A stretch of DNA of 64,000 bases. It comes from Plectosphaerella cucumerina. Taxonomy: Eukaryota; Ascomycota; Sordariomycetes; Glomerellales; Plectosphaerellaceae. Every line of letters begins with the position of its first letter. The first letter of the stretch is position 1. Shown here in pieces: positions 42,808-53,668 of the stretch. The notes under the pieces were generated by a model. It ran no database searches. It was not told the DNA's origin and saw nothing but the letters and a program-made list of their open reading frames with translations. The stretch lies in assembly GCA_020746995.1 (NCBI GenBank), contig JAGPXD010000001.1, forward strand, positions 7,006,001-7,070,000, in the 5' to 3' direction. The position numbers and the translations under genes were made by a program.

Positions 42808-45306
42808 TCAGACGAGAGTCAGGGGATAACCATCCACCCCTGGGACAGGGGATGCTATTGACCACCATCCTGTACCAGCCATCGTTTCTGGTGTCTGTAG
42901 CAAAGTTAGCATACGGTCCGAAGCACTTCCTCTCGGCCAAGGACTTACCACATCTCCCCAATTCCAATCGCTCAAAATCTCATCAAACATCTCCATGTCG
43001 TCGAGCTCGGGCGTTCCAGCCCCCGGCACCGGTGCGGGCTGCGACGGCGACCCTTCAGCGTCCATAGCCGACAGGATCCCCATACAGTCATCCAAGACAG
43101 AACGGACGGCAATCTTAATCCTCTGTTCCATCTCCGCTGCGTCACAACCAGCTTCAAGCCCGTCGATATGCGCGAGGATACCCGCCACACCAACATAGCC
43201 CTTCGTGTTCGTCTCTCCAGCCACGATACGCCGACGGCACAGATCCCTCCAACTCTCCACAAGACGGCGCAGATCCGCAGAACCGGTGCTCAACGGGCCA
43301 CAATGCCCTTTTGGCTCCTCCTCGGCGTGGTGGATCAGCTCCAGGCCAGCGAGCATACCGCACTGAACCATCGTCGTGCGATACTGCCCCGCAGCACCGA
43401 CGAACAGCCTCGCGACGTCGACTTCCGCAGGGTCTTGGGGCGTGCGGCCCGTGACAAAAGTCGTGGCGGCCAGACGCAGGGACATGTCGACGCAGATCTT
43501 GCGGGAGAAGTAATAGACTGGGTTGCGCAGGGCGCGGCTGAGGACGGGCTGGTGCAGGCCGATGAAGAAGCGGTAGGTGGAGAACTCGGCGAAGCGGACG
43601 TGGAAGGAGGTGATTGCCCCTGCGGCGCGGAGGGCGGCGAGGCGCCGAGACAGAGCCTGTACGGCTGTGGTCAGGTCGGCGCTGACGCGGAGGGTCTCGG
43701 TGTAAGAAGCGCTGGAGCGGATCTCGTTGACGGCTCGGACGACGGCGAGGCGCGCGGGCCAGGTGGCGTGCATGGCGAGAGCGACGGACATTTGGGTGTG
43801 TTCCTCGGGGTCCCGGGCGACGGGGTAGGTCGTCTCGGCGTCCTCTCGTAGCTGGGAGTCGTCAAGGTTGGCGGGGGCCTCTGTGTCAAAGTCGTCGGGG
43901 GTGATGAGAGGGGGCCCGCCTGAGTCGAGGCTTGTTTGGAGTTGGATCTCGAGGATGGTAGCCCAGAGCCGGCGGCGCATCTCGGCGCGGCAGGGGGTCA
44001 TGCGGGCTATACACTTGGGATCTTCATGTAGGCCCATGAACATGGCCATTCGCAATAGGCTGCCTGCGCCAACCCATGTGAGGTCCGAGCCGATGTTCGT
44101 AATATGCTTGGCGTGATGGAGGAGGATATGCACTTGCAGTCCAAGCATGGTCATCTTGCTCTTCTCACAGGGTGTGACGAGCCAGTACTGCGCCTCGTAT
44201 ACCCACTGGGTAGCCGAGGCACGGAGGGAGAAGGTATCGTCGTGGAAGACGGCGCCAACGGCCATGATAAGCTGGAAGAGCACGACAAAGGCGTCAGACG
44301 CCGAGGCAGGGTCAGCCCAGTACCGAGCCAAATCACGGCGGAAGATGGGGACATGGACGACGCGGAAGACGCCCTCAAAGGTGCGCAGGTAGGCTTCGAC
44401 GAGGGCATCTGCCAGCGCTCGGGGAGGAACAGAGCGGCCGATGGCCAGGTTGGCGAGGACGGGGACACGGCGGGCCTTGACGGAGCGTGCTAGGGTCTTG
44501 CAACGCTCCATATCGCGAGCGAGATCGGAGGTGCTGTCTCGCTCGTGGCGGAGGAGGAGGCCGATGGTGGGGAACATGAGGCGGGCGCTGTTCATCCAGT
44601 GACTGCGGCCGAAGTAGCGCGTCTTGTTGACGAAGCCGCGGTCGAGATGGTGCTCGGCCTCGCGAGGCTCGTCGCGGCAGAGGGCGGCGCATTCAGGGTC
44701 CGGGGCGCGGGGGGTCGATCCGGGCTGTTGGCGGTGGTGGTCATTGTGACGGGGTTGTTGCGGTGGTGGTGGTTTCTGCTGGAGTTGGAGGGCGGTGCTG
44801 AGTTGCTGCTCGAGCTGACGGACCCTGTCTGCGAGAGACGCGACGGTGGCGGCGGAAGTGAGAGAGTCTGATGGCGTGAGAATGGGGTCCGAGGCCGTGT
44901 GGGAGGTGGAGGAGGTGCTGGTGGCATCTGGGTCGACGAACTGGCCCAGACTCATGGTCTGTGCTGGTTCGGGGCCGGGGTATTGGGACAAGCTCAGGGA
45001 CCGGGAAGGCTCTGGGCGGAGGGGCAGGGCCGAGTCACGTCTCTGGAGGCCGGAAGAGGCGGTGGTCCGGCCGGGTGATGAGGCGGACGAGATGGACTTG
45101 GGGGCCCTCTTGGGCGGCAGGGGCGGCGCGGGGGCGTAGGTGCACACCTGGTTCCGGGACTTCTTGCACGTGGTGCAGGGCAGGTTGCGGTCGCAGCGGA
45201 CCTTTCGGGAGCGGCATTGCTCGCATGCCAAGGCCGGCCGGCGTCTCTTCTTCTCCGAGACGGGGCCGGGGTGGAGGAAGCTGGAGAGGTCTGGCTCGTC
45301 GGACAT
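42808..45306 (-). CDS. Zn2Cys6 transcription factor with fungal-specific TF domain
   Basis: Regulator of the binuclear zinc cluster class. The start at 45306 (MSDEPDLSSF) is chosen over an upstream in-frame ATG (45372) because the next 25 residues fit family practice. The cluster ACEQCRSRKVRCDRNLPC-TTCKKSRNQVC has spacing C-X2-C-X6-C-X5-C-X2-C-X7-C at about residues 28-56. A coiled coil follows near residues 155-175 (LADRVRQLEQQLSTALQLQ), then the middle homology region with LLRMAMFMGLHEDP and MRRRLWATILEIQLQTSLDSGGPP. Near the end a 54-nt stop-free intron (42895-42948, GTAAGT, branch TGCTAAC, ACAG) separates DWNWGDV from TPETMAGTGWWS; with splicing the protein has 814 residues. No target is evident; it is far from the phenolic cluster. 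Confidence 0.9.
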   Translation of the reverse strand: MSDEPDLSSFLHPGPVSEKKRRRPALACEQCRSRKVRCDRNLPCTTCKKSRNQVCTYAPAPPLPPKRAPKSISSASSPGRTTASSGLQRRDSALPLRPEPSRSLSLSQYPGPEPAQTMSLGQFVDPDATSTSSTSHTASDPILTPSDSLTSAATVASLADRVRQLEQQLSTALQLQQKPPPPQQPRHNDHHRQQPGSTPRAPDPECAALCRDEPREAEHHLDRGFVNKTRYFGRSHWMNSARLMFPTIGLLLRHERDSTSDLARDMERCKTLARSVKARRVPVLANLAIGRSVPPRALADALVEAYLRTFEGVFRVVHVPIFRRDLARYWADPASASDAFVVLFQLIMAVGAVFHDDTFSLRASATQWVYEAQYWLVTPCEKSKMTMLGLQVHILLHHAKHITNIGSDLTWVGAGSLLRMAMFMGLHEDPKCIARMTPCRAEMRRRLWATILEIQLQTSLDSGGPPLITPDDFDTEAPANLDDSQLREDAETTYPVARDPEEHTQMSVALAMHATWPARLAVVRAVNEIRSSASYTETLRVSADLTTAVQALSRRLAALRAAGAITSFHVRFAEFSTYRFFIGLHQPVLSRALRNPVYYFSRKICVDMSLRLAATTFVTGRTPQDPAEVDVARLFVGAAGQYRTTMVQCGMLAGLELIHHAEEEPKGHCGPLSTGSADLRRLVESWRDLCRRRIVAGETNTKGYVGVAGILAHIDGLEAGCDAAEMEQRIKIAVRSVLDDCMGILSAMDAEGSPSQPAPVPGAGTPELDDMEMFDEILSDWNWGDVVSPWPRGSASDRMLTLLQTPETMAGTGWWSIASPVPGVDGYPLTLV

Positions 45307-46282
45307 GGCGGGTTGAGGGAGATGCCCGAGGAGTGGCGGGAAAATAGGGGTCTCGTGACACGTACAGCTCACGGCCGAGACTCGGTATCAATCAGATGTG
45401 GAAAAGAAAGGGAGAGATGTCATGGCCCCGTTGTCCATCTTGTCGGGGGTCGGCGAGCGGCTCGGGGGGATGGGTGGTTGAAGAGAGGTCAGCGTCGAGG
45501 ACGTCGAGGGAAAAGACCGAGTTTGGCTGTGATGTGATTGGCTGAAAAGGCCGAAGTCCGGGGATTTCTGAAATCACCGAAAACACCGACGAACCGCGGC
45601 GCCGCGGCAGGAGGTGCAGCGGCATGCGACTGTGGAGATTGCTGCCTGTTTGATTGCGTGGCAGAAGGATCAATGGTGGTCAGATTGAAGTGCCATCGTT
45701 AGAATGCCAGGGCTGAAGTGCGAGGTCCGAGGTGTGTATGCCCGGTCGCCGTGACGGATCGCGGTGCGCGGTCGCGGGGCTTGGCGGCCGATTGTCAACC
45801 TCCGACTTCAAATCCGGGGGGCCGAGCCGAGCCGGAATCACCAGCTGTCAATCAGATGGCATCTTCTGAAAGCATTGAACGTCTTGGCCGTGGGTCAGGA
45901 TGACAGTGCCCCCGGAGAATGCTGCCCGCCAGAGGCTGAGATTGCGGAGATGTCATGTTGGCACAATTCAGGCTTCTTGCTTGGCGGTGAGATCATCGCA
46001 ACGCCAGAAATGACATCAGACGAGCCACAATCGTGGTGCGGGCGGTGTTCAGCCACGACCAGGCCTGTTGCATGGCCCTTTGCCATCGAGATTGGTTCTC
46101 GAGAGTTGGACACTTCCATCTTTTGCATCCATGTCTTTCAGACGTCACTTGAACAGATAGATCCTTTATAAATCCGAGATCTCTCGCAACGTTCTGTCTC
46201 TGGACCTCCTACTGATCAAACTTCAACTGCAACCACGGTATACCTATCTACCTACCCAATTCACCTCACACACACAATCACA
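45307..46282. other. Divergent intergenic region, Zn2Cys6 factor / CON-6
   Basis: About 980 bp containing both promoters; the CON-6 TATA box is annotated separately. Nothing else is recognised. Confidence 0.45.
46167..46173 (+). promoter_or_regulatory. TATA box of the CON-6 gene
   Basis: TATAAAT, 116 bp upstream of the ATG at 46283, followed by a C/T- and CA-rich leader. Confidence 0.65.
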
Positions 46283-46550
46283 ATGGACTCTCAAGGCGCC
46301 AAGTCGGTCATCTCCGAGGACATGCAGAACCTCACCCACGGAAAGGAAGACCTCTCCAACCAGATCAGGGGCCACAAGGCCAACATTTCCAACCCGAGTG
46401 CGTCCTCGTGCCAACAACGATGTTTGAAGATTGAGACTGACCCCTACAGACACGAGCGAAAAGTCGAAGCAAAACAGCGCCGAGGCTATTGAGTCACTGG
46501 GCGGAGAGAAGGACATGCGCAAGGCCACCAGGACTGGCAACCAGTACTAG
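46283..46550 (+). CDS. con-6: Conidiation-specific protein 6 (CON-6 family)
   Basis: Two exons, 46283-46397 and 46450-46550, with a 52-nt intron (GTGCGT...TACAG); 71 residues. Splicing restores the family core GHKANISNP-NTSEKSKQNSAE, which matches the CON-6 consensus in which a Gly-x-Lys-Ala-x-(L/I)-x-Asn-Pro-Asn stretch precedes a Ser/Lys helix. The protein is small, hydrophilic and free of cysteine, like other conidial and stress-induced hydrophilins. CON-6 proteins accumulate in spores and late in development; the molecular role is poorly known. A clear TATA box upstream fits strong regulated expression. Confidence 0.88.
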
Positions 46551-46965
46551 GGCATTATTTTTTGAATATGATAGCGGATTAATTGACTTGTCATGAACTT
46601 CAGATCCCAATCTCACCCACGCCGCTGCAGGCAATGCCACAGCACAAACGGAAGCCGTGCACCCTCCGGGACAGACAAGGTGTGACAACCTACGCTTTCA
46701 TTCACGGAAACTCGTCCCACTCTTGCACCCCGGTGATGCGGCATGGCGGGCGTAAATGCGACGCCAGGTAGACAGCAGTCTGTCGAGGGCGGCAAGCCGT
46801 TGCAGGCCCAAGAGAATCTAGTACAACTTGAAAGCTCCTCCATTCGGTCTCCATTACAACGTTGTGGAAACGATACGCGTCGTTCTTCTCTGCCCACGTC
46901 AGACAACGACTTTTGCCCGGCCTCGCTTGAACAACAGATAGAACACCATCGATGACACATTACTC
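46551..46965. other. Convergent intergenic stretch
   Basis: 415 bp between the CON-6 gene and the surface protein gene; no feature is recognised. Confidence 0.45.
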
Positions 46966-48200
46966 TTAGCGCATCTCATGAATGCCCCCGTGGTGGTGTC
47001 CCATCGTATCCGCATCAACCTCGTGAATTTCCCCGGGCACAATCGTCGGCTGACTGATCTCCGTGGTCTCGGGTGAGACCGGTGAGTGCACCTTGCTCAT
47101 CCTCGTCGTATGTATATCGCTGAAATTGTCGTACGTCGCGCCGCTCACAGGGGTCGTCAAGGGGGACTGCGCCGGTGGCCCCATCCATCCCTCGGCTGGA
47201 ACTGGAGAGGCGCCCGAAACCGCGTAGTGGTACTGTTGCACAGGCTGAGGCTGGGTACCCCCGGGATTTTGGGCATCATTCTTGCCACCAGCTTGGGCAC
47301 TCTTTGCCGCGCGTCGGCGTAGCATAAAGAAAATGCCGAACCCGATCAGGGCCAAGACAGCAACACCACCAACAACGCCGCCCACAATGGCGCCAACGTT
47401 GGTGCTGGGAGGGGGAGGGGGATCGGGCGTCGGTGAGACAATGTCAACCGATGGTGTTGACGTGGTTGATGTGGTGCTCGACTCCTCCGTCTTGGAAAAT
47501 GAAGACGAGCTCGACGTCGAGAAAGCGGAGATCGGGTCATCGCTCCATGTCGACGTCGTAAAAACGCGGTCGGTCTGTCCTTCATACGTAAAGTCGATAC
47601 TCTGTGGTTGGGCCACGCTGGTGGACGCGCATCGGAAATCGGTGACACCTGAGGGAAAGATGTACGTGCGACAAAACGGCGCTGTTTCATTGGTGCTTTC
47701 AATATATAAGCAAGTGCTAGATCCTGCCTTCACATCACGGAAACTCACCAGAGCAGGTTGAACTCGTTTGACTGGCAAACGTCGTTGCAGACCAACGTAT
47801 TGGTGGCCTCGCTGCGCTCCAGGCAAATTAATTTGGCCGAGTAAGATATGTCGTTAGCGACGTCGGCGCATATAATGGCACTGAGGGTCGTAGCCCAAGA
47901 GCAGATGCCGCTGTTCTGACAGGTGATCGCGTTCCCGGGGCTGGCGGAGAGGAAACCGCAGGTAGAGTCTGGCGCCTCGGTAACGACTATGGGCGAGGAA
48001 GACTTGCTGTTCTGCCGCCGGTCGAAGCCGACCCGGTGGGCAACATGCACAGTCGGGGTGGGCGCGGCATCACGCTGCCGCTCATGGGCCGCGAGCACCA
48101 AGGACGCAAAGGCGGGATTGAGCGTCTTGGAAGGGCCCTGGGCAGAGCCCAGAACGGCCGCGAGGCCGAGTGTCAGGACGATTGATCGGGCCAGAGACAT
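46966..48200 (-). CDS. Single-pass surface protein with Cys-rich ectodomain and Ser/Thr stalk
   Basis: Two exons on the minus strand, 48200-47749 and 47695-46966. I chose a 53-nt intron (GTGAGT...GAAAG), which keeps frame and gives 393 residues; an acceptor 21 nt earlier would also keep frame but leaves a 32-nt intron, too short for fungi. Layout: signal peptide 1-21; Cys-rich ectodomain (STCGFLSASPGNAITCQNSGICSW, then LVCNDVCQSNEF, FCRTYIF); a Ser/Thr stalk and Pro run (DPPPPPSTN); a transmembrane helix (VGAIVGGVVGGVAVLALIGFGIFFML) with an RRR stop-transfer; and a His- and Pro-containing cytoplasmic tail of about 110 residues. The layout is like that of wall-stress sensors (WSC/Mid2), but no WSC domain is visible. 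I do not recognise the ectodomain family. Confidence 0.82.
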
Positions 48201-49107
48201 TTTGTGGTATCAGACGCGAGAATATCTTGTCCTGGAAAGTTCCTGGGGACGAGAAAAACAGTCGAACGACGAAGAGAAGCCTAAACCCTGCCCCGTCCCT
48301 TACAGGATGGTCTCCGAGACGCTTTAAATCGTCCGAGTCAGCCCTCAAAGGGTTCCGGAGACCATCTTGCATCCTCAGCCGGTTTATTAAGCTCGAGCGA
48401 GACCATTGGCTGGGTCGTGCCATGATGTAGAGCGTGGCTTGCAAGGGCTGAACAAACCCGCCGCCCATTCCACCACCACGGCTGAAGCACAGCACTTGAG
48501 GAATCGGACATAAGTATCAGCCTCACAGCGTACTAATCTGTTGACGGGCTGCGAAGAGGGTCACTCCATCTCGTGGGCTGATTACTGGGTCAAATTGTAT
48601 TGGGCAAGGGTGGCGTCCCAAGAAGTATTCAGATCGTGAGGTGAGGCAAGGGCGCTGGTGTCTTGCTCGTTGACTTTCAAAACTTCAGCTGCCGTCAGGC
48701 AGTAAAATGCAGTGGCTTTCGGAGAAAGGAGGTTATACTTATGCTGTACTGTAGCCATGTTGTGGCAGGCGGAAGTATGCCTGGTGTGGACAAAGGGAAG
48801 TAAAAAGCTTATTTTATTGTTTGTTCCAGCCGTGGTCTGAGCCAAGGCCGAGAATGTGTCAACCATTGATAGAAGCTTATTTAGACCGGGAAAGCCGATA
48901 CTTCAACATTGTTTTCTCTGCCGTGGCTTTTCTTCGTAGAGTTTGATGTAGTCTGCGAAGGTGATGCCCTACTCGAGACATGGGTGCTAGATTGGTCCAG
49001 AGCAAGGGAGGGCGACTAAGTTTCTTGGCCACAGCGTGAGCATCAGCTTCATCGGGGGCTTGAGAGCATTTCGGGAGAAGCTGAACTGCTTCCCCACACT
49101 CATCATC
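48201..49107. other. Intergenic region with an unassigned short frame
   Basis: About 900 bp. A 94-codon frame on the minus strand (48582-48866) may belong to the NLR relic to its right or be random; it shows no recognised motif. Confidence 0.35.
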
Positions 49108-49460
49108 CTATATCGATAGCGTGACCGAGTCGACGGGCCATGAGGAGAACTTGAGGTTTGGGCTCAAGATCCGTGGCGTCAGCGCGAGGGAAAAGTCCGA
49201 GAGTCTTTGCCACTTGATAGGCTCCTGCTCGTCAACGGCAAACGCCCAAAGAACTGTCTTGTACCACCCCGCGCTATAAGTGCTGTAGGCGTAGGCGGTG
49301 ATTTGAGTTTTGCTCAAGCCTCCGAGGTCCCTCAGGACGAGGCGGCGTTGCTGGGAGGGGGTGCTGGGAGTGTAAAAAGTCACCATCTAGGATATGATGG
49401 ACTCACGGCCAGTGAAGAGAGGGTTGGGGCTGACGGGGACTTGAGAGGAGATGGGGGCGG
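49108..49460 (-). pseudogene. Relic of an NB-ARC/NLR-type NTPase gene
   Basis: On the minus strand, the pieces NPLFTGRES (just before a TAG) and QQRRLVLRDLGGLSKTQITAYAY followed by WYKTVLWAFAVDE resemble the start of fungal NB-ARC proteins, where FTGRE, then (R/F)VLxGLGGxGKTQIA, then a (V/F)FW(I/V)DA strand occur in that order and spacing. The P-loop is broken (GGLSKTQ for GGxGKTQ), stops interrupt the reading, and neither the N-terminal effector domain nor the repeat domain is visible. I read it as a short decayed fragment. Confidence is moderate because only about 60 residues match by eye. Confidence 0.45.
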
Positions 49461-52400
49461 AGGACCCGCGTGCTCGATGACGGCACTGGCGAGCGAGGTG
49501 CTGTGGCTGGACGCCTGACCCTACTGCAGAAGACGCATGGTGACTGCTTCTGCGCCGCAGTTGGCGAGGCCGTCGCCACGGCTATGGCTGTCGATGAAGG
49601 GCTGGACGGCGACGACGACGGGCTGTCTCTAGTAGTCCCGAAGAAGCATCAGGAATGACGTTGACCCTTTGAGTTTGGGGGTTGGAAATAGGGAGCAAAC
49701 TGAGGACGTACCGGCACGACACTTCTTTCTCTTCTTGACGATGCGAATGAAATAAACGCACATGAAATTAATCAAAGACTGTGGATTAGAGGGTAAGGCT
49801 GTTTGCCACACTCCCCAACTCATACTCCTACCTTACTTGTCGACATGCTTCCTCACGAGGCAGCATTAGCTTAGTAAATCGACATCCCGGGAGGGGTCTC
49901 GTAGCATCTCTGCGATTTTATCCTTGACCAACCAGAAATTCTATGTCTTTATCTCGCTCTGTCGATGTCAGCATACTACTTCACAGGGTTGTCCCGGTGG
50001 TCCTTTGCCCTGCTGTTTCCATCTCGACATGAGTGCCCCCAGACTTCACAGTCACCAAAATCATGCCGAAAGGAGACAGTCAACTTTGCTACACCGCGAT
50101 AGCCACCTGAAAACAGCACATCAATGCCTCAATACCCCTTTCTCTATACAGCCCAACCCCCGTTTGACCCGTCCCCATCGGGACGTCGTGGCTGTCTCTC
50201 CCAGCACCACCCCGGATCGCCGCACCCGGCACGCGACACCCTCGACACGGACCTTAACAACCAAACCAGCCCCCCAAAACTCCGAATTTCTCCATCAGCA
50301 CCGTTGCGCTGCGCCCAGCCACTCCCGCTCCCCCGAGTCTCAATTAAACGACCACACCTCCTGCCGCCGCCGTTGGTCTGACCATCTCCCCAGGAGGACG
50401 GTCCTGATGCAGGCCAGCGCCGGCCTGGGATGTACCCGTTGCCGCCCAGACGCGACAAGCCGGCATGGCTTTGCCGCGGGGCCGTTTGCGGAGAGTTGCT
50501 TTCAGCTTCCCTCTACCCTCGGCCTCCCCCCGAGCGTCAGAACGCGCGGCGCCCGCCGTTGGGGAACAAACGGCAGTCAGAGCGCGCTTGGCGTTATATT
50601 TAGGCGCGGCATCCCTCGCTGCTTCGCTCCCGTGCGCTCAGCCATCGCCGTGGCAGTGGCCCTGTCACCGACATCCGTGGGCGGTGTTCGACCGAGGCCC
50701 GGTGGCGGGAGCGATGGCATCCGTGGTCAGGTTGCATTCGCCCAGCTTTCCAGGGAGCGCCTCTCCCGCCCCTCCCTTCATGCAGAATTGCAGCGCCTGA
50801 GATGCGACTGGCGGGCTGCCCGTGGGAAAGGTGAGTGATAGAAACGTCAGAGAGGGGGGCTTTGGGGGAGAACATGATCACCCTCCGGGCGAATCGCGAT
50901 GCTACGTCAGGGGGCTCGCCAGCGGTTGCGATTGGTCCCCGAGTCGCTGATTGATCGACGGCAGGGTTCACGGCGTGCTGTGCAATCCTGCAGGGAAGCA
51001 AGCAGAGCCGGCCGGCCCTCGCAAAGTCGATCCGGATCCCCCCGAACGATACGAGAGCCCCCCTTTCCTCCGACCTGGATGCCATAACCTCGTCCGGGGT
51101 GGGCAGGGAAAGACCACCATGAAGCCTGGGAGGCCATTATCTGGCACCGGCCGGGGCACGGCATGAACGCAGCTCGCTCATGCAGGGAGATCTCCCGACG
51201 GAAACAAACGAAACCTCGCACTGGTCGTCTGTCTGTCTGTCTGACTGCCATCGCCACCAAGTCTTCCGTGCAGCCATGCGCGCTGTGATGTCCACGGCCT
51301 CTGCAGCGGGCACATCCGCTCATTGTTGCAGTAGCACGGCGCCGCTTCAGGTACGCACTCACTAAAGCAAGGCCTCGGACCCAGTTGAGGCCGCCGTGAT
51401 CCCTCCCCGGCGCCCGCCAAGAGACACCCTAGGGGACCGACCGGTCTAGAAATTGGTGAAGAAAAAAATGTCACCGTGTCACCCAATGTCGCATCTGGAC
51501 GGCGGCGATAAGATCGAATCGAGAGCATTGCCCATCTGTTCCCCGTGTCGTCTTGCTTTCCCACGCAGCCGGCTCGAGAAAAGTCCCTTCGCACCCCTCG
51601 TGGCGGAAGCGTTTCACCACGGCCCTCTCGTTTCGAACTTCCTCACGATGCTCACGACCTCGCACGCGGCAGCCGGTTGGGCGTGCCGAGTCATGGCCGG
51701 GCACGGCCGCGCCGAGTATACCACGCCGGATGAGCTGAGCTGAAGCTGAAGGGCGTGCCTTGTGTCCAGGCCACCGCCTGGTCCACGACCAAGCGGTAAT
51801 GAGAAGTCCACTTGGATTCCTGTGCAGGCCTGCCCATCGTGACAGCGTCACCCCTGCCGATCTGCGAGAATGCACTGCATCCATTCCCCACGGGTGCAGG
51901 TTGCCGCGGCGGGAAGGCCAGGGTGCCCCAGGGATCCCCGAAACGGCCCTGAGCGTCAGCCGAGGCCTCTGCCCTCGCCGCCATTCGCCGACCACCAGCG
52001 AAACAACAGACGGCCCCTGTAACGGTGTAAAGGCAGGCCCGGGCGTCATAAGCATCAGCAAGAAGGAGCGTCATCATCATCGGTCATGAGTTTTCGGGAT
52101 CGGCTCGATTGGGCCACGCTTGTGCTGCCAGGAGAGCCTGCCAGGGCTGCGGCTCTTGGGCGATGCGCCGCCGCCCGGCTTGGCGATGCCATCTCCTCCC
52201 CCTAAGCCCCGGCGGCATGACGCCCAGCCTGAGGGGCCAGAACTCGAGAACGAGGCAAAGAAAACAAGGGGCCGGGCGGCGAGACGAGTCGGCTGGCGCG
52301 GCGGCACGAGTAGTGCCCGCCCGCCGTCGACACCGCTAGACCGCAGGTGTCTTAGGGGAGGCCGGGAGTACTACTGCAGCAAGGAACAGTGCCCGTTGGG

Positions 52401-53668
52401 GGACAAAAATCAGACTGCTCAGTGCTGAGGCGTTGTTGACCCAGGCGGCCTGAGTAAGAGGGCTCCCGCAGAGGGGGACAGAATAAGCACTGAAACCACA
52501 CGCGGCAACATGAAGGTTATCGGCGATATGTCTATCCAGAAGCATCTTTTCTCGTCCCCATGCTTCCCGGGGCCCGGCACTGCAAAACATTATCCATCAC
52601 TGACAAGGCTGTGAGCCTTTAGACGACGGCCCTCTGGATCTGGACCATGACCCCCTCGTCGTCCTGACAGCGTCCGAATGACAATAGACGAACTGTCGCC
52701 GGCTCCATCGTGGTCGCGCAGCCGGAGATGTCTCTGCAGTCTCGATCTCTGTCGTCTGTCCGCCTCCGCCTTCCCAATTTTCTCCCGCCTTCTGTCCGAG
52801 TCCCTCACGCCTCGCCCTCGTCACTCATCTCGCACGAGCGTTGCGACGTCAGTGCGCCCGCCCGGGACAGGGGGCGTCACCGATCCTCAAACAATCGCTA
52901 GACTGGAAGAAACTAAAAGCGGTTCCCCCCCTTTTACTTCTGGGCCTACACGATCTTCGGACGGGGAACAGGGGGCATGTAAGGGCGGTCTTCGTTTGAT
53001 CACCTGCGACGTCGTCGGCCGGAGGCGGCGCAGCGCGGGCGCGACTTGCGATTGGCTTCGCTCTGGGGAGACCCTCTGGGCTGGGGGCGCAGGTGCCTGC
53101 GCTCGATCCTCTCTCGCCCAGAGCCTCATCTGATCCGAGGTCGGCCGAGGGACCACTCTGCCTCTATTCACCAAGACGACGCCCAAAGCCCAAGCCCCCA
53201 AGGATGGGTTTCGGTCGCCGCCTCGGCGGAGACGTGGTCAGTGGTCCCCTCGTGATGGTTTCGTTTGAGCCTCATCCCAACGTCGCTGGGCAGTCGAGGC
53301 TCACGCCAGACACGGGGCTGCTCGTGGCCGGGCGGTGGACGGACTCTCTCGCCCCTTACTGCCGCCGCCGCTGGTGTTGCTGGTGGCAGGCGGGCTGGCT
53401 GACCGGCCAACTCCTCTCAGAGTCCATCACGACCTCCCCTTCTCTATAAGAAGAGTCGTCCCGTCGTCCCAAACACCGTCTTTTCTTCCCTCTCCTCATC
53501 ATCAGCATTCAACAGCCTCTTCTCTTCTCCTCTTCACTCATCTCTTCCCTTCTTCTCCCCTCTGGCAGGTTTCAGTATTTCCTCTGGTTAGGAGATATTT
53601 TTCAGTCTTTCTCGTTTTCTATCCAAACCACGCCTACTTCCATAATCACCTCCTCCACTACCGCAAAC
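49461..53668. other. Long gene-free region upstream of the Egh16-like gene
   Basis: 4.2 kb, mostly GC-rich, with no gene I can support. Open frames of up to 304 codons (49924-50838) are Arg/Ser/Pro/His-rich and have no recognisable domain. The last 230 bp hold a TATA box and a long C/T-rich leader. Confidence 0.45.
53444..53450 (+). promoter_or_regulatory. TATA box and pyrimidine-rich leader of the Egh16-like gene
   Basis: CTATAAG, 225 bp before the ATG at 53669, followed by a C/T-rich leader from about 53460 to 53600, an arrangement common in strongly expressed filamentous-fungal genes. Confidence 0.6.

Noticed and set aside
962..45306. Six introns that are stop-free multiples of three (in the hydroxyquinol dioxygenase, both rhodopsin-domain genes, the 315-residue secreted protein and the Zn2Cys6 gene) as possible regulated intron retention
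   Set aside because: Six of the 38 introns I resolved is about what chance gives (one third are multiples of three and fewer than half of those lack a stop), and retention would break conserved blocks in several.
42808..45306. The Zn2Cys6 gene as regulator of the phenolic cluster
   Set aside because: It lies more than 30 kb away, embedded in housekeeping genes, with nothing linking it to the cluster.
49924..50838. 304-codon plus-strand frame in the gene-free region
   Set aside because: Composition is Arg/Ser/Pro/His-rich with no domain, signal or plausible intron structure; several overlapping frames of similar kind exist.
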